The position numbers were made by a program, and so were the translations under genes. Below the pieces are notes generated by a model. The model was not told the origin of the DNA, searched no databases, and saw only the letters and a list, made by a program, of their open reading frames with translations. This document shows, piece after piece, positions 49,582-60,250 of a DNA stretch of 64,000 nucleotides; positions within the stretch are counted from its first letter, which is position 1, and each line of letters starts with the position of its first letter. Origin of the DNA: Rhipidocladum racemiflorum (lineage: Eukaryota > Streptophyta > Magnoliopsida > Poales > Poaceae); NCBI GenBank assembly GCA_036346355.1, contig JAYEVF010000030.1, forward strand, positions 1,010,983 to 1,074,982, written 5' to 3'.

Positions 49582-49923
49582 CTTTTCTGATCGGTCCCAC
49601 CAGGCGTGCCAAAATATGTTTGCGCTAAAAACTTGAGGTAGGGTTCTTAGCCTCAAACACACAAGTCAAACGTCGAGTTTGAGCGTGCCAGTCAATTTGA
49701 CCTGAAATTGACAAGGTAAAAAGTCGTAAAATCAATCGAAGCCGATAACGAGCAATTATCGGCGTAACTCTAGTCGGCTAAAAGCCGATTAGGGGATAAC
49801 TAGACTAGCCGATTAAGGCTAATCGAAGGGTAAAGGTAGATTGGCTTTGAGAGGCGATGCGTAACAAAACAAAGCAAACCAGACCTAAGGTGAAATAGGC
49901 AAAAATCAACAAATTGGCGATGC

Positions 49924-50317
49924 GCAACTCTTTATTGATCTCGTCGACTTACAGAGGAAAGCTTACGAAACTGAAAAGAAACGAAAAAGACTGTAAAAGT
50001 ATGTTTGTGGTTGTGTTGGATTGATTCCTGCTTCTCCTGGCTCGATCCCTTTTTATATGCCTCGGCCGATCCGAGTCCTCCATGGATACAGCAATGCAAT
50101 CCATATCAGCCACCGATCCGAGTCCTTCATGGATACGGCCACACAGTCTGAGTCGGCTACGATCCAATCTTCGGTTTCTAAACCCATTTACGGCAACTGA
50201 ATCCGTGTCGGCTACGATCTAATTTTTGTTTTCCAAATCCCAGCCACCGTATGCTTATCAAACTCTCCCTATTCCGTATTGGGCCGATATTTTCCATACG
50301 TGTCGAAATTTGGTGCA
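49924..50317 (-). repeat. 5' LTR of gypsy element 2
   Basis: About 394 bp, 5' in transcription orientation. A TATATAAAAAGGG sequence on the minus strand at about 50047-50059 is the likely TATA box. Confidence 0.85.
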
Positions 50318-50531
50318 AACAAGTCCAAACTGTGAAGTCTTAATACCTTTACATATCCCGATTAGTGGTTCCCATTTGATCTGATCTGGAGTTCTGGACC
50401 CATACCTGACTGTCGATGCTACGTTATGACTTGTCAGCAATTGGTACATTCCAAATACATTTGTCTCCTACCATGCTAAATGTCCAAATATAAACCCTTG
50501 CAAAAGAAAAAACCTAAAGTATAAAGACTAA

Positions 50532-51090
50532 GAGCATCTCCAGCAAGAGCCCCTAAAACAGGGTTCCTATTTTGGATTTAGGGACTCCCTCTATTTTTTG
50601 GGGCCCTGTTTTCAGAGCACAAGTCCAGCATCAGCCCCTAAATCTCAGCCCCTATTTTACTTTTTCTCCTATTTTAACATATCCGCTATGTATAATCTTC
50701 ATTTGACACCACTAAAATTCAATCAAAAATATTTGTAATACATAAAACATAAGCATATTAACATTTACAATTTAAAACATGATATTTCAAATTTAAATTT
50801 AAAATTTTCAAAACATGATAAAATTTCCGAAAACTCTCATGTATTTTTCTATCTTCAATAATAGGGGTTGTACTTGTGTCCCTGAGAATTGGGGCTGAGA
50901 AGGCAAATTTAAGGGCCTAATAATTTTAGGGACTGGAGTTGGAGCCCCCTGGGAATTGGGGCTGAGGAGACAAATTTAGGGGCCTCCTAATTTTAGGGGC
51001 TTGAGTTGGGGCCCTGTTGGATCTGTTTTTTTACTACACCCCCTATTTTAAAGTTTAGGGGCTGGTTTAGGGGCTCTGCTGGAGATGCTC
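50532..51090. mobile_element. PIF/Harbinger-type non-autonomous element, 559 bp
   Basis: Ends GAGCATCTCCAGCA on both sides (inverted), flanked by TAA at 50529-50531 and 51091-51093. The interior carries a ~75-bp tandem pair (GAATTGGGGCTGAG... near 50886 and 50952) and many CCCCTA modules. Confidence 0.87.
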
Positions 51091-51292
51091 TAACGTGCTC
51101 ATTTGAACGGTTCTAGGTAAAAGTTGGTGCACCTTAAAATCAAATCATCTGCATGGTTAATTTGTCGCTGATCGCACAGCCAGTGGGTTTGAACTTCGTA
51201 AGTGGCCACGGCGCGGCCATCCACCGAAAGGCAGACCTCAGGTTCCAGCATCCGTCGTTCGTCGCGGCCTGATCGGCCAGGCTCACGCGGTC

Positions 51293-51565
51293 GAGAAAAT
51301 TGACGTTTTACCATTATTAATACGTGGCCTCGCACTTTTACCATCAATTTCATGACGCTCGCCGAAATACCACTCATCTCGAGCGCACTTTGCGCATTTG
51401 CCATTTCTGGGACTTTAAGCATTTTCGAGCCTTCTTTAACGTATTTCTCGAGTGAATTACCGGATTTGCCCCTCCTAGACGAACCACTTGGTCGAACCAA
51501 GCACTTGGTCGAACCAGTAGGTCGGTTTGTCTCTCTCGTTCTCGCGGTTGGCAACGGCGACACGA
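51293..51565 (+). repeat. Left terminal inverted repeat of the MULE
   Basis: About 273 bp matching 55790-56058 in inverse orientation, down to TTCTCGCGGT-GGCAACGGCGAC. It is likely to carry the transposase promoter. A short local duplication (GGTCGAACCA) is present only on this side. Confidence 0.9.
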
Positions 51566-51784
51566 GCGGCGGCGACTACATCGGCGGCGGCAAGCCCCTG
51601 CGGCGGCGACCACTAGGTCGGTTAGTCTCTCTCGATTTATAACCCGGTTGTATTCTGGTCTTTGATTTGTTGTGGTTTTTGTGTGGTATGAAACCCTAGA
51701 TATGTGAGTTGCGTGGATTGAAGTAAACTTGCTGAAGAGATGGAGACCAATTTGTCAGGGTAAACATTTTTTGTAAAGCTTTGT

Positions 51785-54218
51785 TTGCATTCCATCGTTG
51801 ATATGAATTTAAACTATGTATGGCAATTTCCTTGTTTATGTAGAGCGCATAGATTAGATACTGGGATAGATGGTTGGATGGATAATATAAATGGTTGTTC
51901 AGACCATATTGACTGGGAGTCAATCAAGATATTGGAGCCACAAGATGATGAAGGGAGGATAGAAACAATGGATGAGGACACTTTATTTGAACTTCTTGGC
52001 TTGAGGGGTGAACAGGACTCTGGTGTGCCAAAGAAAGGAACATCTCCAGATCAACCATTTACATACATGGGTCCAAATTTGTTTCATGAAACTGAAGATG
52101 CAGCTATGCATGTTGCTGACGACAATCCTGAAGAAGTGTTTCTTGTATGACAAAGATAATCCTAAGATGGATGTGGGCATATGAAGGATTTCAGAGATGC
52201 TATAAGAATGTATGCAATAAATGAGGAATTTGAGCTGGGCACTAGTCACTCTGATAAAAGTAGATTTAGAGGTTATTGTCTTGGAGCAGGGTGTAATTGG
52301 GAACTTGCTGCCTATAGGAGAAAAGATATGAGAACTGTTGTGGTACTAACCTTGTCTAACATTCCCATGTTTGTTTTTGTACTTATGCATGCTATATTTT
52401 TTGTGTGCTATTTGAAATTTAGTAACAAGTGCAAATTATTTGCAGGTGTCGATCGTAAGAATGATCACACTTGCACATCTAGTAGCAGGTTGCAAATAAA
52501 AATTGTACACAAGGATGGGTAGTCGCAGGGCAATTCCAATCTGAGGAATGAACCTAAGCTTGGCACTACTGAGCTGCATAAGAGATTACAAGATAAGTAC
52601 AAAGTTACCATCAGTTCTTATGATGTAGTTTGGAGGGACATCGTAAAGCTCTTAATGAAATGTATGGAACACAGGACCAAAGTTTTGGCATGTTGTATAG
52701 GTGGAAGGCGAGAGGTACTTAAGAGGTGTCCTGGTAGTATAGTAGAAATTGACACCATTGTTGTAGAAGATAGAGTGTATTTTCGTAGATTCTTACAGGC
52801 ACTAAAGCCTTGCATTGATGGCTTTATTAGTGGTTGTAGGCCTTACATTAGTGTAGACTCAACCGCCTCAATGGTAGATGGAATGGACACCTAGCACTGA
52901 ACTGCTCTAGATGGAAATAATTGGATGTATTCTTTAGCATATGGATTTTTGATAGTGAGATCAAGATAAGCTGGGTTTGGTGGATGACCCGACTTAGTAA
53001 GGCAAGAGGTGAAGTTTCGGTGCTTGCTATTTGCACAGATGCCTGTAAAGGTTTGGAGAATCTTTGTGGGACTAGTTTTTCCACATGTAGAGAAGAGGAG
53101 TGCTTGTGCACCTAATGAATAATTTTATTAAGAGGTACACAAGGATTGGATGTGGAGAGATGTACCCAGCCGCTAGGGCATACAGGAAGGAAGTCTTTGA
53201 TAAGCATATGGCTGCAATTGTAGCCCAATGCGATGATGTGTTACCGTACTTGGAGAAGCACCATAGTCTTAAGTGGATGAGATCCAACTTTAATGTAAAC
53301 ATCAAATGTGACTACATTAATAATAATTTAGTGAATGTTTCAACAATTGGATTAGGGACTACAAAGACCTACACAGTAGATCAACTTGCAGACAAAATTA
53401 GGGAAATGATAATGGTGCTCTGGGAAAAGAGGAGGAGGATAGGGGAAAGGCTAACTGGAAAAATATTGCCGTCTGTTATTGTGCAACTCACTGGTAGGAC
53501 TAGAGGGTTAGGACACATCAGAGTTGTCAAGTCTGGCCATCACTCTGCTGAGGTTTGGGATAATGGCGGCACACAACAAGAGAGGCATATAGTTAAACTG
53601 GCCATGAATGAATGTACATGCTTAGAGTGGCAGCACACTGGGAAGCCATGTGCTCATGCGTTGGCACTTCTAACTAGTAACAAGGCCTACAAGATAGAAG
53701 ATTTTGTTCATGAGTATTATTCAATCCAAAGGTTCCAGTCTGCATATGCATCTCTTATTGAGCCTTTGACAGATAAATCTCAATGGCCACATGTTGACTT
53801 AGCGGCAGAGATTGCTGCACCATTGGTCAAAAAGAATGCTGGCAGGCAGAGGAAGCTCAGAATGAAAGGTATTCTTGAAGGTGGCAGCAAGTCCAATGGT
53901 AGTGCTAACAAGCCTACCAGTGAGAAAAATCGCTTGCCAAGAGGACCTGTGAAATGCCAAAGGTGTGGAGAATTGGGTCATAGGCAATCTAGCTACAAGT
54001 GTTCCATGAATGGCACTAAAAAGAGGAAGAGGAAGCCCAGAGCTAGAAGGTTTTTAGGTGCAAATCAGCCTGCAGCTGCAGGAACAAGTTCACCAGCTGA
54101 TGTACCAGCTGCAGGAACAAGTTCACCAGCTGCAGGAAGAAGTTCACCAGCTAAAGGAAGACGTTCACCAGCTGTCACAGATGACATCAGATGCCATTTT
54201 GATGTTATATTAAGGTAA
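51785..54218 (+). pseudogene. MURA-like transposase of the MULE, frameshifted
   Basis: MULE transposases cut at the terminal inverted repeats and re-insert the element. Recognisable parts in order: an acidic N-terminal segment (51950-52150); a MuDR DNA-binding domain with FRDAIRMYAINEEFELG and CLGAGCNWELAAYRRKD (52184-52330), followed by a probable intron ending in TTTGCAG at 52445; HTC-containing residues (52460-52480); LHKRLQDKYKVTIS (52570-52620); the catalytic core with ISVDST (~52850) and CTDACKGLEN (~53033); a SWIM zinc finger NECTCLEWQHTGKPCAHAL (53604-53660); and a CCHC knuckle CQRCGELGHRQ (~53956-53988). The longest intact part is 53100-54218. A TAG at ~52521, single-base deletions around 52640-52700 and 52865-52970, and a break near 53100 destroy the core. 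The C-terminus has repeated GTSSPA units. Confidence 0.92.
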
Positions 54219-55207
54219 AAATAGTATCTGCATATGCCATTTTACTGTTGTATTAGATGTTCTTCACTTCATATGACAATTTCCTCTACTATATCTTCAT
54301 TTTAGCCGTATGGGTCGGATCAAGAAATGCAGTAAGAAGCCGATCGCCGAACCAAGCTCACCGCTGCGCCTCTCGAACCAAGCTCACCTGCTGCTGTACA
54401 TGCTGCGCCCTCACCAAGTCCACCTTGTGCACGATCTGATGTCAGACTGCTGCTACGCCAAAAAACAGGAAGAAGCTGGCTACAAAGAAGAAGATCACTC
54501 CAAGAAAAAAATAAGATTTGATAACCTGTTGTCTTTTGTAATGGCAAGCATGTGCCTTTTCTTTTGTAATGGCAATTTGACCATCCTGGTACTGTTGTCT
54601 TTTATTTGGTTAACCATCCTGGATTCTCCAAGGACCTGACACTTCTTTTATTTGTAATGGCAATGTGATGCTGTTTTGGGTGGTAATGATTGGCTCGAGT
54701 ACCAGATACTTCTTCAGTTGTTTTATGGTATGATCAACTTTTGGATGATGCTCAAACTAGAGATGGTTCTACCAGTGATACCAACTTTGCTCCCCTAGCA
54801 ACCGTGCCCTGTTTTGTTGTTTTATGGTATCTCAACGCCATTCTGGCGACATGTGTTATACTATAGCTCTTTCCTGATGCCATAGCTCGCTCCTTGTGCC
54901 ATACCTCGCTCCTGGTTCGATGGAACTGAAGAAGTTTTGGGACAGTGACATCGACAAAGTGTTGTCGCAAAAAGTTAATGGAATTGCCACCTTGGTTATA
55001 CTTTATCGTGTTGTGTGTGCTTGTAAATTGTGATGTTTTTCTACCTTTTTTTGTGTCTTCCCCTGAAAGCTGCATTGTTTTGTGCTTGTAAATTATGAAG
55101 CTTAAGATGAAGCTTTCAGTACATACTTATCAAACAATGCAGCTTAAGATGAAGCTTTCAGTACAATAATACTTCGTTCATTTCATTTCAGTACAATAAT
55201 ACTTCGT
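54219..55207. other. Central MULE spacer between the two convergent genes
   Basis: Directly after the transposase frame a GT start and a TTTTAG near 54305 could bound an intron. One frame after it (54310-54500) continues with Ser-Pro-Ala-rich residues like the transposase C-terminus, so a last exon is possible. The rest is non-coding. Around 55090-55210 there are short direct repeats (GCTTAAGATGAAGCTTTCAG and CAGTACAATAATACTTCGTT, two copies each). Confidence 0.5.
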
Positions 55208-55766
55208 TCATTTCACTTCAAAGCCACCAGCATAACACACACACCCCAATAGTACACTAAAAATAGCCAGAACAACTAAAATTCTCTGTATCTCGATGAT
55301 CTTATCTAACTTCTGCTCCATTGATTTCGTTGATTTGTCATCTCCATCTTCACCACAAACCCTTGCAGCTTCTAAAGTTCCCTTGCATAATTCATTGTCC
55401 ATGCCCCGTCTGCGCAGAAGTTCATCATATTGATCATGCCACATGAAGAACCTGCATTTCCCAGGAATCTGTGTAAACTCACAACAAGAAATGCGGTTGG
55501 CTCATCACTCACACAGAAACCCTAATCAATCAGATGTAATTGAACATAACCGAGATAAAAACACTCACATCTTTCTCATTCAACACACATTTGAAGAAGA
55601 CCCTACCCGAGTACATCCCTGTCCTCGCAGTCAGCTCAATCAAATCGCCACCGCACTTGGGGCATGGCACCAATGGCAGGCCAGTGGCCTGCCCGGATCT
55701 CAACACGCCCTTTCGAAAGGAATGTGCGTTGAGAGGGGCGCTGTCGGAGTAGCTACCACACGACAT
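55208..55766 (-). CDS. GRF zinc-finger protein with C-terminal membrane segment, carried by the MULE
   Basis: Two exons, 55569-55766 and 55208-55468, joined by a GT-AG intron without a frame change, give 152 aa with no internal stop. The ATG at 55766 lies just inside the right TIR; an in-frame upstream ATG (55865) lies within the TIR and is less likely. Residues 35-76 form a GRF-type zinc finger: Cys35, Cys38, Cys60 and Cys71, with G-R-V-F-F-K-C before and C-R-F-F-M-W after the intron. GRF fingers bind single-stranded DNA in several DNA-repair proteins. Residues ~116-128 are polar and helical, and residues 129-147 form a single hydrophobic segment (ILVVLAIFSVLLGCVCYAG), suggesting a tail-anchored protein. 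It has the position of mudrB in MuDR but is unrelated in sequence as far as can be seen. An intact frame beside a ruined transposase is unexpected. The function is unknown. Confidence 0.8.
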
Positions 55767-55789
55767 GGTTGATTGCTTCAGGGGCTCGC

Positions 55790-56058
55790 CGTCGCCGTTG
55801 CCGACCGCGAGAACGATAGAAGAGAGAGAGAAACCTGCTGCAGTGCTTTGGTTTGGTTCGACCAAGTGGTTCGTCTAGGAGGGGCAAATCCGGTAATTCA
55901 CTCGAGAAATACGTTAAAGAAGGCTCGAAAATGCGTAAAGTCCCAGAAATGGCAAATGCGCAAAGTGCTCGAGATGAGTGGTATTTCGGCGAGCGTCATG
56001 AAATTAATGGTAAAAGTGCGAGGCCACGTATTAATAATGGTAAAAAGTAAATTTTCTC
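55790..56058 (-). repeat. Right terminal inverted repeat of the MULE
   Basis: Inverse copy of 51293-51565. It would serve as promoter and leader of the GRF gene and abuts the PPR gene's upstream region. Confidence 0.9.
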
Positions 56059-56256
56059 CACGCGGTCACGCCCCTTGTCGACCGCGCCTGCCGGCTGCCG
56101 CTCCCTCACCGCGCCCCGAGGGAGTGCTATCACTGTGGCCTTGCTTGTTCGACGGTTCGAGTTTTAGCCGACCCGCGCCGCGCGGCCGCGCCCATCGCGC
56201 CCTCCTCCCCCGAGGGAGGCCGAGACGGCCAGGCTAGCCTCCCTCCACCACCGGCC

Positions 56257-57765
56257 ATGAAACACCCGCCCGCGCGCACGAAAGCCCCGCTCCCGTGGAT
56301 CTCCCCCCTCCAGTACCGCAGCCCCACTCGCCCCGCACCCTCCCCGCCGCCCCCACCCCAGCCTCCGCCACCCGCCGCGCCGACGCCGCAGCGCTACCTC
56401 CACCACCCTGACCTCGCCCACCTCATAGCCTCCTCCCCCTCGGCCCAGCGCGCGCTCGACCTCTTCAACGCCGCCGCCGCCCAGCGTGGGTTCTCCCACA
56501 CCCCCACCACCTTCTCCGCACTCCTCATCCGCCTCGCGGTCGCTCGCCTCCCCTCCGCCGCCGCCGCCGTCCTCCGCCGCGCCGCCGCCGCGCCGTGCCG
56601 ATTCGTCGAGCCGCAGCTCCTGCCGCTACTCCGCCTCCTCCCCGCCGACCACGCCCTCACGCTCCTCCGCCTCCTGCCCGCGCTCCTTCGCCGCCGCCGC
56701 GTCTCGCATAAGGCCCTCGCCGTCTGTCTCAACCGCCTTGTGTCCTCCCGCTGCCCCGACGTCCTCTCCGAACTCATAGCCGACCTGCGCGACCTACGGA
56801 ACAAGTACCTTCCAAAGCCCAACACCTGCGTCTACAACATCCTCATCAAGTACTACGTCAAGAACGGTGAATTGGCGACCGCCTTCAAAGTGCTCGACGA
56901 AATGCGCGAGTACACTTGCGCTGATATGAGGCCAAGCTTGGTCACCTATTCAACCTTGGTCGGCGGGCTCTGTCGTGTGGGTTTAATGAAGGAAGCGTTT
57001 GAACTATTTGAGGAGATGATCGAGAAGGACCGCATTGTGCCAGACCAGCTGATCTACAATGTGATCATCGATGGATTCTGCAGGCTGGGGCAGGTGGAGA
57101 AGGCACGAGCAATCTTTGCATTTATGAGGAAGAATGAGTGTGAGCCAAATGCCTTCAACTACACCACTCTGATTAATGGGCATTGTAAGAAAGGGGAAGT
57201 AGAGGAGGCGAGGGTGGTGTTTGAGGAGATGAGGAGTGCTGGGGTGGAGCCAGATGCTGTCAGCTACACGGCACTGATCGGGTGCCTTTGCAGGCATGGG
57301 AGTGTGGATGAGGGGATCAATCTTGTGCTGGAGATGAGGGAGAAGGCGTGCAAAGCTGATGTTGTCACGTACAATCTGGTGATCGAGGGGCTGTGCAAAG
57401 ATGGGCGGACAGTGGAAGCAATGGACTTGCTCAAGAGCTTGCCACAGGAAGGAGTTAAGTTGAATGTCGCAAGCTATCGGATTGTGATGAATTGCTTGTG
57501 CTCACGTCGGGAGATGGACAAGGCGGTTGGCTTGCTGGGGCTGATGATCGGACGAGGATTTTTACCACACTACGCAGCCTCAAACAACCTGTTGATTGGT
57601 CTGTGTGATGCTGGGCGGGTAGCAGATGCAACAGTCGCATTGTATGGATTGGCTGATGTGGGGTTCATGCCAGAGTATAATTGTTGGAGAAGGCTGATTG
57701 AGACTGTGTGCCGGGAGAGAAAGCTTAGGAAATCTATTGAGCTGCTGGGTGTCTTGATTGCCTAA
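56257..57765 (+). CDS. P-type pentatricopeptide repeat protein, At5g18475-like
   Basis: Intronless, 502 aa. PPR proteins bind organellar RNA with one helix pair per base and act in processing, stability or translation. The N-terminus (residues 1-45) is Pro-, Arg- and Ser-rich and lacks acidic residues, fitting an organelle targeting peptide. Residues ~45-180 are helical and Leu/Ala/Arg-rich. From about residue 188 canonical 35-residue P motifs follow (NTCVYNILIKYYVKNGELATA, LVTYSTLVGGLCRVG, LIYNVIIDGFCRLGQVEKA, FNYTTLINGHCKKGEVEEA, AVSYTALIGCLCRHGS, VVTYNLVIEGLCKDGR and others), about eight to nine in all. No E or DYW extension is present. Order and wording of the motifs match Arabidopsis At5g18475 as remembered. 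The first ~500 bases are very GC-rich, as is common in grass genes. A MULE ends 198 bp upstream. Confidence 0.93.
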   Translation: MKHPPARTKAPLPWISPLQYRSPTRPAPSPPPPPQPPPPAAPTPQRYLHHPDLAHLIASSPSAQRALDLFNAAAAQRGFSHTPTTFSALLIRLAVARLPSAAAAVLRRAAAAPCRFVEPQLLPLLRLLPADHALTLLRLLPALLRRRRVSHKALAVCLNRLVSSRCPDVLSELIADLRDLRNKYLPKPNTCVYNILIKYYVKNGELATAFKVLDEMREYTCADMRPSLVTYSTLVGGLCRVGLMKEAFELFEEMIEKDRIVPDQLIYNVIIDGFCRLGQVEKARAIFAFMRKNECEPNAFNYTTLINGHCKKGEVEEARVVFEEMRSAGVEPDAVSYTALIGCLCRHGSVDEGINLVLEMREKACKADVVTYNLVIEGLCKDGRTVEAMDLLKSLPQEGVKLNVASYRIVMNCLCSRREMDKAVGLLGLMIGRGFLPHYAASNNLLIGLCDAGRVADATVALYGLADVGFMPEYNCWRRLIETVCRERKLRKSIELLGVLIA

Positions 57766-58941
57766 GGTTGAGCAAGTGAACTCAGAGCAGCGTGTATTAC
57801 TTTTGACTGGATTCATCACCTGAATTGGGAATGCAAACCAGGTATGAAGATCTCCCAACAATGGAGTGATAACACACTAAAGATATCACCACCACATAAG
57901 ATGAACATACATGAGCATTGAGCAGATGACAAACAAGACATATGGATGTGGGAGGATCTTTGAAGGGGCAGAAAGCATTGATTACTTTTATATTTTCATG
58001 ACTATTAAAAATAAGAGAGGTGCTTCTATGCATTTCTTTTTGAAAATTGCACAAATATTAAAGCATGAATGAATGGTAGTTGGTGATTACTTACCCATTC
58101 CTTTGCTTGAAGATTTGGGCAACTTGTATTGGGAGGGAAAGCATTACATGATGCATCACTGACCGATGAATTGAAGATGGACTAACCATGTGTAAGGGGT
58201 GCTCATTCCCCTTGTTCACTAGTGTCCTCTTGGACAGTGTTAACTGGCTGCTCACCAATGGACAGATCACTGAAAACAATTGTGTGAACTGCATCTGTTG
58301 TCTCCGGCTCTGCTTCATCAGTTCTTTTATTGTCAGTGAAACAACCTAGTTTTATGGCTTCCTCAATGAGGTGCTATCGTCCTCAATAAGGGAAAGTGTA
58401 GACCGAGCCACCACCAATCCACCATCATCCTGATTGTTTAATAGAAAAATTGATGATTTGATCCTTTTTCCTTTACCATTGATGATTTGATTTGTCCTGT
58501 ATGTCTCGCTGACATATGGGTCAATTGCACGCGCTAAATGAGGGCAAATCATCGCATCGAAAATTAAACCCAAAGTTTGACACAAGATACATGTAACGAA
58601 GACAACTGCAAACTTACGTTGGCAAACTTGAATAGAACGTTCGGGGTATCAGGCCATGAATGGAACTCAATAGCAGGGTAGCAATGTCATTTGGCGATTG
58701 CATACCAGGCTAAACAAGTCAGTACCAAACCAATGCATAGTCGTTGCAATTTAGATTTTGCTTGCGTTAAGGATTAAAAATGTTGAAATGAAGAAGAATA
58801 GACCAGTAGTGCTACTCCATAATTTTCTGAAGACCTATACGGCAAGCCTTTATCAATGATTTTGAAACTTCGAGTCCATTGAAGTATAATAATTAAGTTG
58901 CCATGAACATTTCCTACATTTGGAAATATTCATCTTATTTA
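57766..58941. other. Downstream of the PPR gene, no recognised gene
   Basis: The first part is expected to hold the PPR 3' UTR. Minus-strand frames at 58091-58318 and 58352-58585 have no recognisable domain. Confidence 0.45.
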
Positions 58942-59200
58942 CTCTGTTCAGTCATAAATAGTGGTTGTTTTGGACATCGAAATAGTCTTCAAAACACAAC
59001 TTTGACAACTAATTTCTATTATAATATATTTATAAAACCCAGTAAAATTATAATATTATGAAAGTATTTTTCAAGACAAATCTACACATACGATTTTCAT
59101 ATATCCAATTAAAATATTTAAAATATATATTAACAGTCAAAGTTTCAAAATTTTGACTGCACCTATATCCAAAACGATAACTATTTGTGACCGGAGGGAG
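58942..59200. mobile_element. Stowaway-like MITE (Tc1/mariner type), 259 bp
   Basis: The right end read inward begins CTCCCTCCGGTCACAAATAG and the left begins CTCTGTTCAGTCATAAATAG, the usual form of grass Stowaway ends. TA precedes the left end (58940-58941), but the right flank is CA, so one base of the TA duplication has changed. The interior is AT-rich. Confidence 0.75.
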
Positions 59201-59218
59201 CATTTTACATGCAACTTA

Positions 59219-59599
59219 GGGCCTGTTTGGCAACAAGGTTTTGCAAAACTATGGTTTTGCAAAACCATGGTTTGAGAATTGTTTTGACATAAAAAACATA
59301 GTTTTATCAAACTCCATTAAAACCATGGTTTTTCTTGGAACTCCCAACTGTTTGGCTACAAAGTTTTTGGTTGACATTTTCAAAGTTTTTGAGTTGTTTT
59401 GTCGCTATTGCTCAGAAAAATTTGCTCAAGACCAAAGTTTCCAAAACAGAGAAAAAATCATGGTTTTGTGAAAACCATGGTTTTTAAAACAGTTTTTTAA
59501 AGGGCTACCAAACACCTCTTGGTTTCTAAAACAGAGTTTTTCTCCAAAACAATAGTTTTGTCTCGAAACTATGAAAAAACCTTGTTGCCAAACAGACCC
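59219..59599. mobile_element. Tourist-like MITE (PIF/Harbinger type), 381 bp
   Basis: Ends GGGCCTGTTTGGCAACAAGG and, inverted, GGGTCTGTTTGGCAACAAGG, flanked by TTA at 59216-59218 and 59600-59602. The interior is rich in AAAACCATGGTTTT palindromes. Confidence 0.9.
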
Positions 59600-59654
59600 T
59601 TATTTTGGAGAAAAACTTGCGAACAAGACCCTCAATGATCGAAACAAAAACATC

Positions 59655-60250
59655 ACATTTTTGGGAGTAAAAAAAGAAAATAAAAGGTACTGTTTCAGTG
59701 GCTCTCATGAAAACTATGCTTGATAAATATGCTAGAAGATGAAACTCACCACATAAGGTTTGAAACGCAGGAATTTAACAAGAAACACTTCAATTCCCGT
59801 ATGAATCGGGGAAAATTGCCGTGTTGGTTGCTTCATTACGCTATTCTTCTTCTTCCATCTCGAGTAGAAACTAGTTGTTTTCATGCAGGTGGGACATTGG
59901 CAACATCGCAAGCTTATGCTTCAAATGCTCCATTAAGAACGAAAGCCACGTTGCAACGTAACATTTTTGGGAGGAAAAAAAAAAGCAAATAAAAGGTACT
60001 GTTTTAGTGGCTCTCATGAAAACTATGCTTGATAAATATGCGCAAAGATGAAACTCACCACATAAGGTTTGAAACGCAGTAATTTCACAGGAAACAGTTC
60101 AATCCCTGTATGAATCGGGAAAATTTGCCGTGTCAGGTGCTTCATTATGCTGCTCTTCTTCTTCTTCTTCCATCTAGAGTAGAAACTAGTTGTTTCCATG
60201 CAGGTGGGACATTGGCAACATCGCAAGCTTATGCTTCAAATGCTCCATTA
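59655..60250. repeat. Tandem duplication, 306-bp period
   Basis: 59655-59960 and 59961-60250 are tandem copies (both include AAATAAAAGGTACTGTTT and AGTAGAAACTAGTTGTTT). The tail of the second copy (AGAACGAAAGCCACG) continues at 62801 after the 60251-62797 insertion. Short open frames across it have no recognised domain. Confidence 0.92.

Larger units (their letters stand above)
38749..50317 (-). mobile_element. Second Ty3/gypsy element, Tat lineage, ~11.6 kb
   Basis: Two ~394-bp LTRs share the sequence from GCAACTCTTTATTGATCTCG to AAATTTGGTGCAAAC (read plus). Gag-pol is on the minus strand. An antisense reading frame sits between pol and the left (3') LTR. A purine-rich GGGGGG tract just inside the left LTR (near 39151-39160) is the likely polypurine tract. 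No matching 5-bp flanks were found, so one end may have been altered by recombination or deletion. Dual RNase H domains place it in the Tat lineage, but the LTRs and proteins differ clearly from gypsy element 1. Confidence 0.88.
51293..56058 (+). mobile_element. MuDR-type MULE, 4.77 kb, two genes
   Basis: Perfect 9-bp target duplication CACGCGGTC at 51284-51292 and 56059-56067. Terminal inverted repeats start GAGAAAATT on both sides and run ~270 bp. Inside are a plus-strand MURA-like transposase (broken) and a minus-strand GRF zinc-finger gene (apparently intact), each starting next to one TIR and pointing toward the other. This is the same layout as mudrA and mudrB in maize MuDR, but the second gene is not recognisably mudrB. 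The right end lies 198 bp upstream of the PPR start codon. Confidence 0.93.

Noticed and set aside
54310..54639. 109-aa frame within the MULE as a separate third gene
   Set aside because: Better explained as a last transposase exon read in another frame plus 3' sequence; no domain of its own.
56394..56825. 143-aa minus-strand Arg/Ala-rich frame opposite the PPR gene
   Set aside because: Shadow of the GC-rich PPR N-terminal coding sequence.
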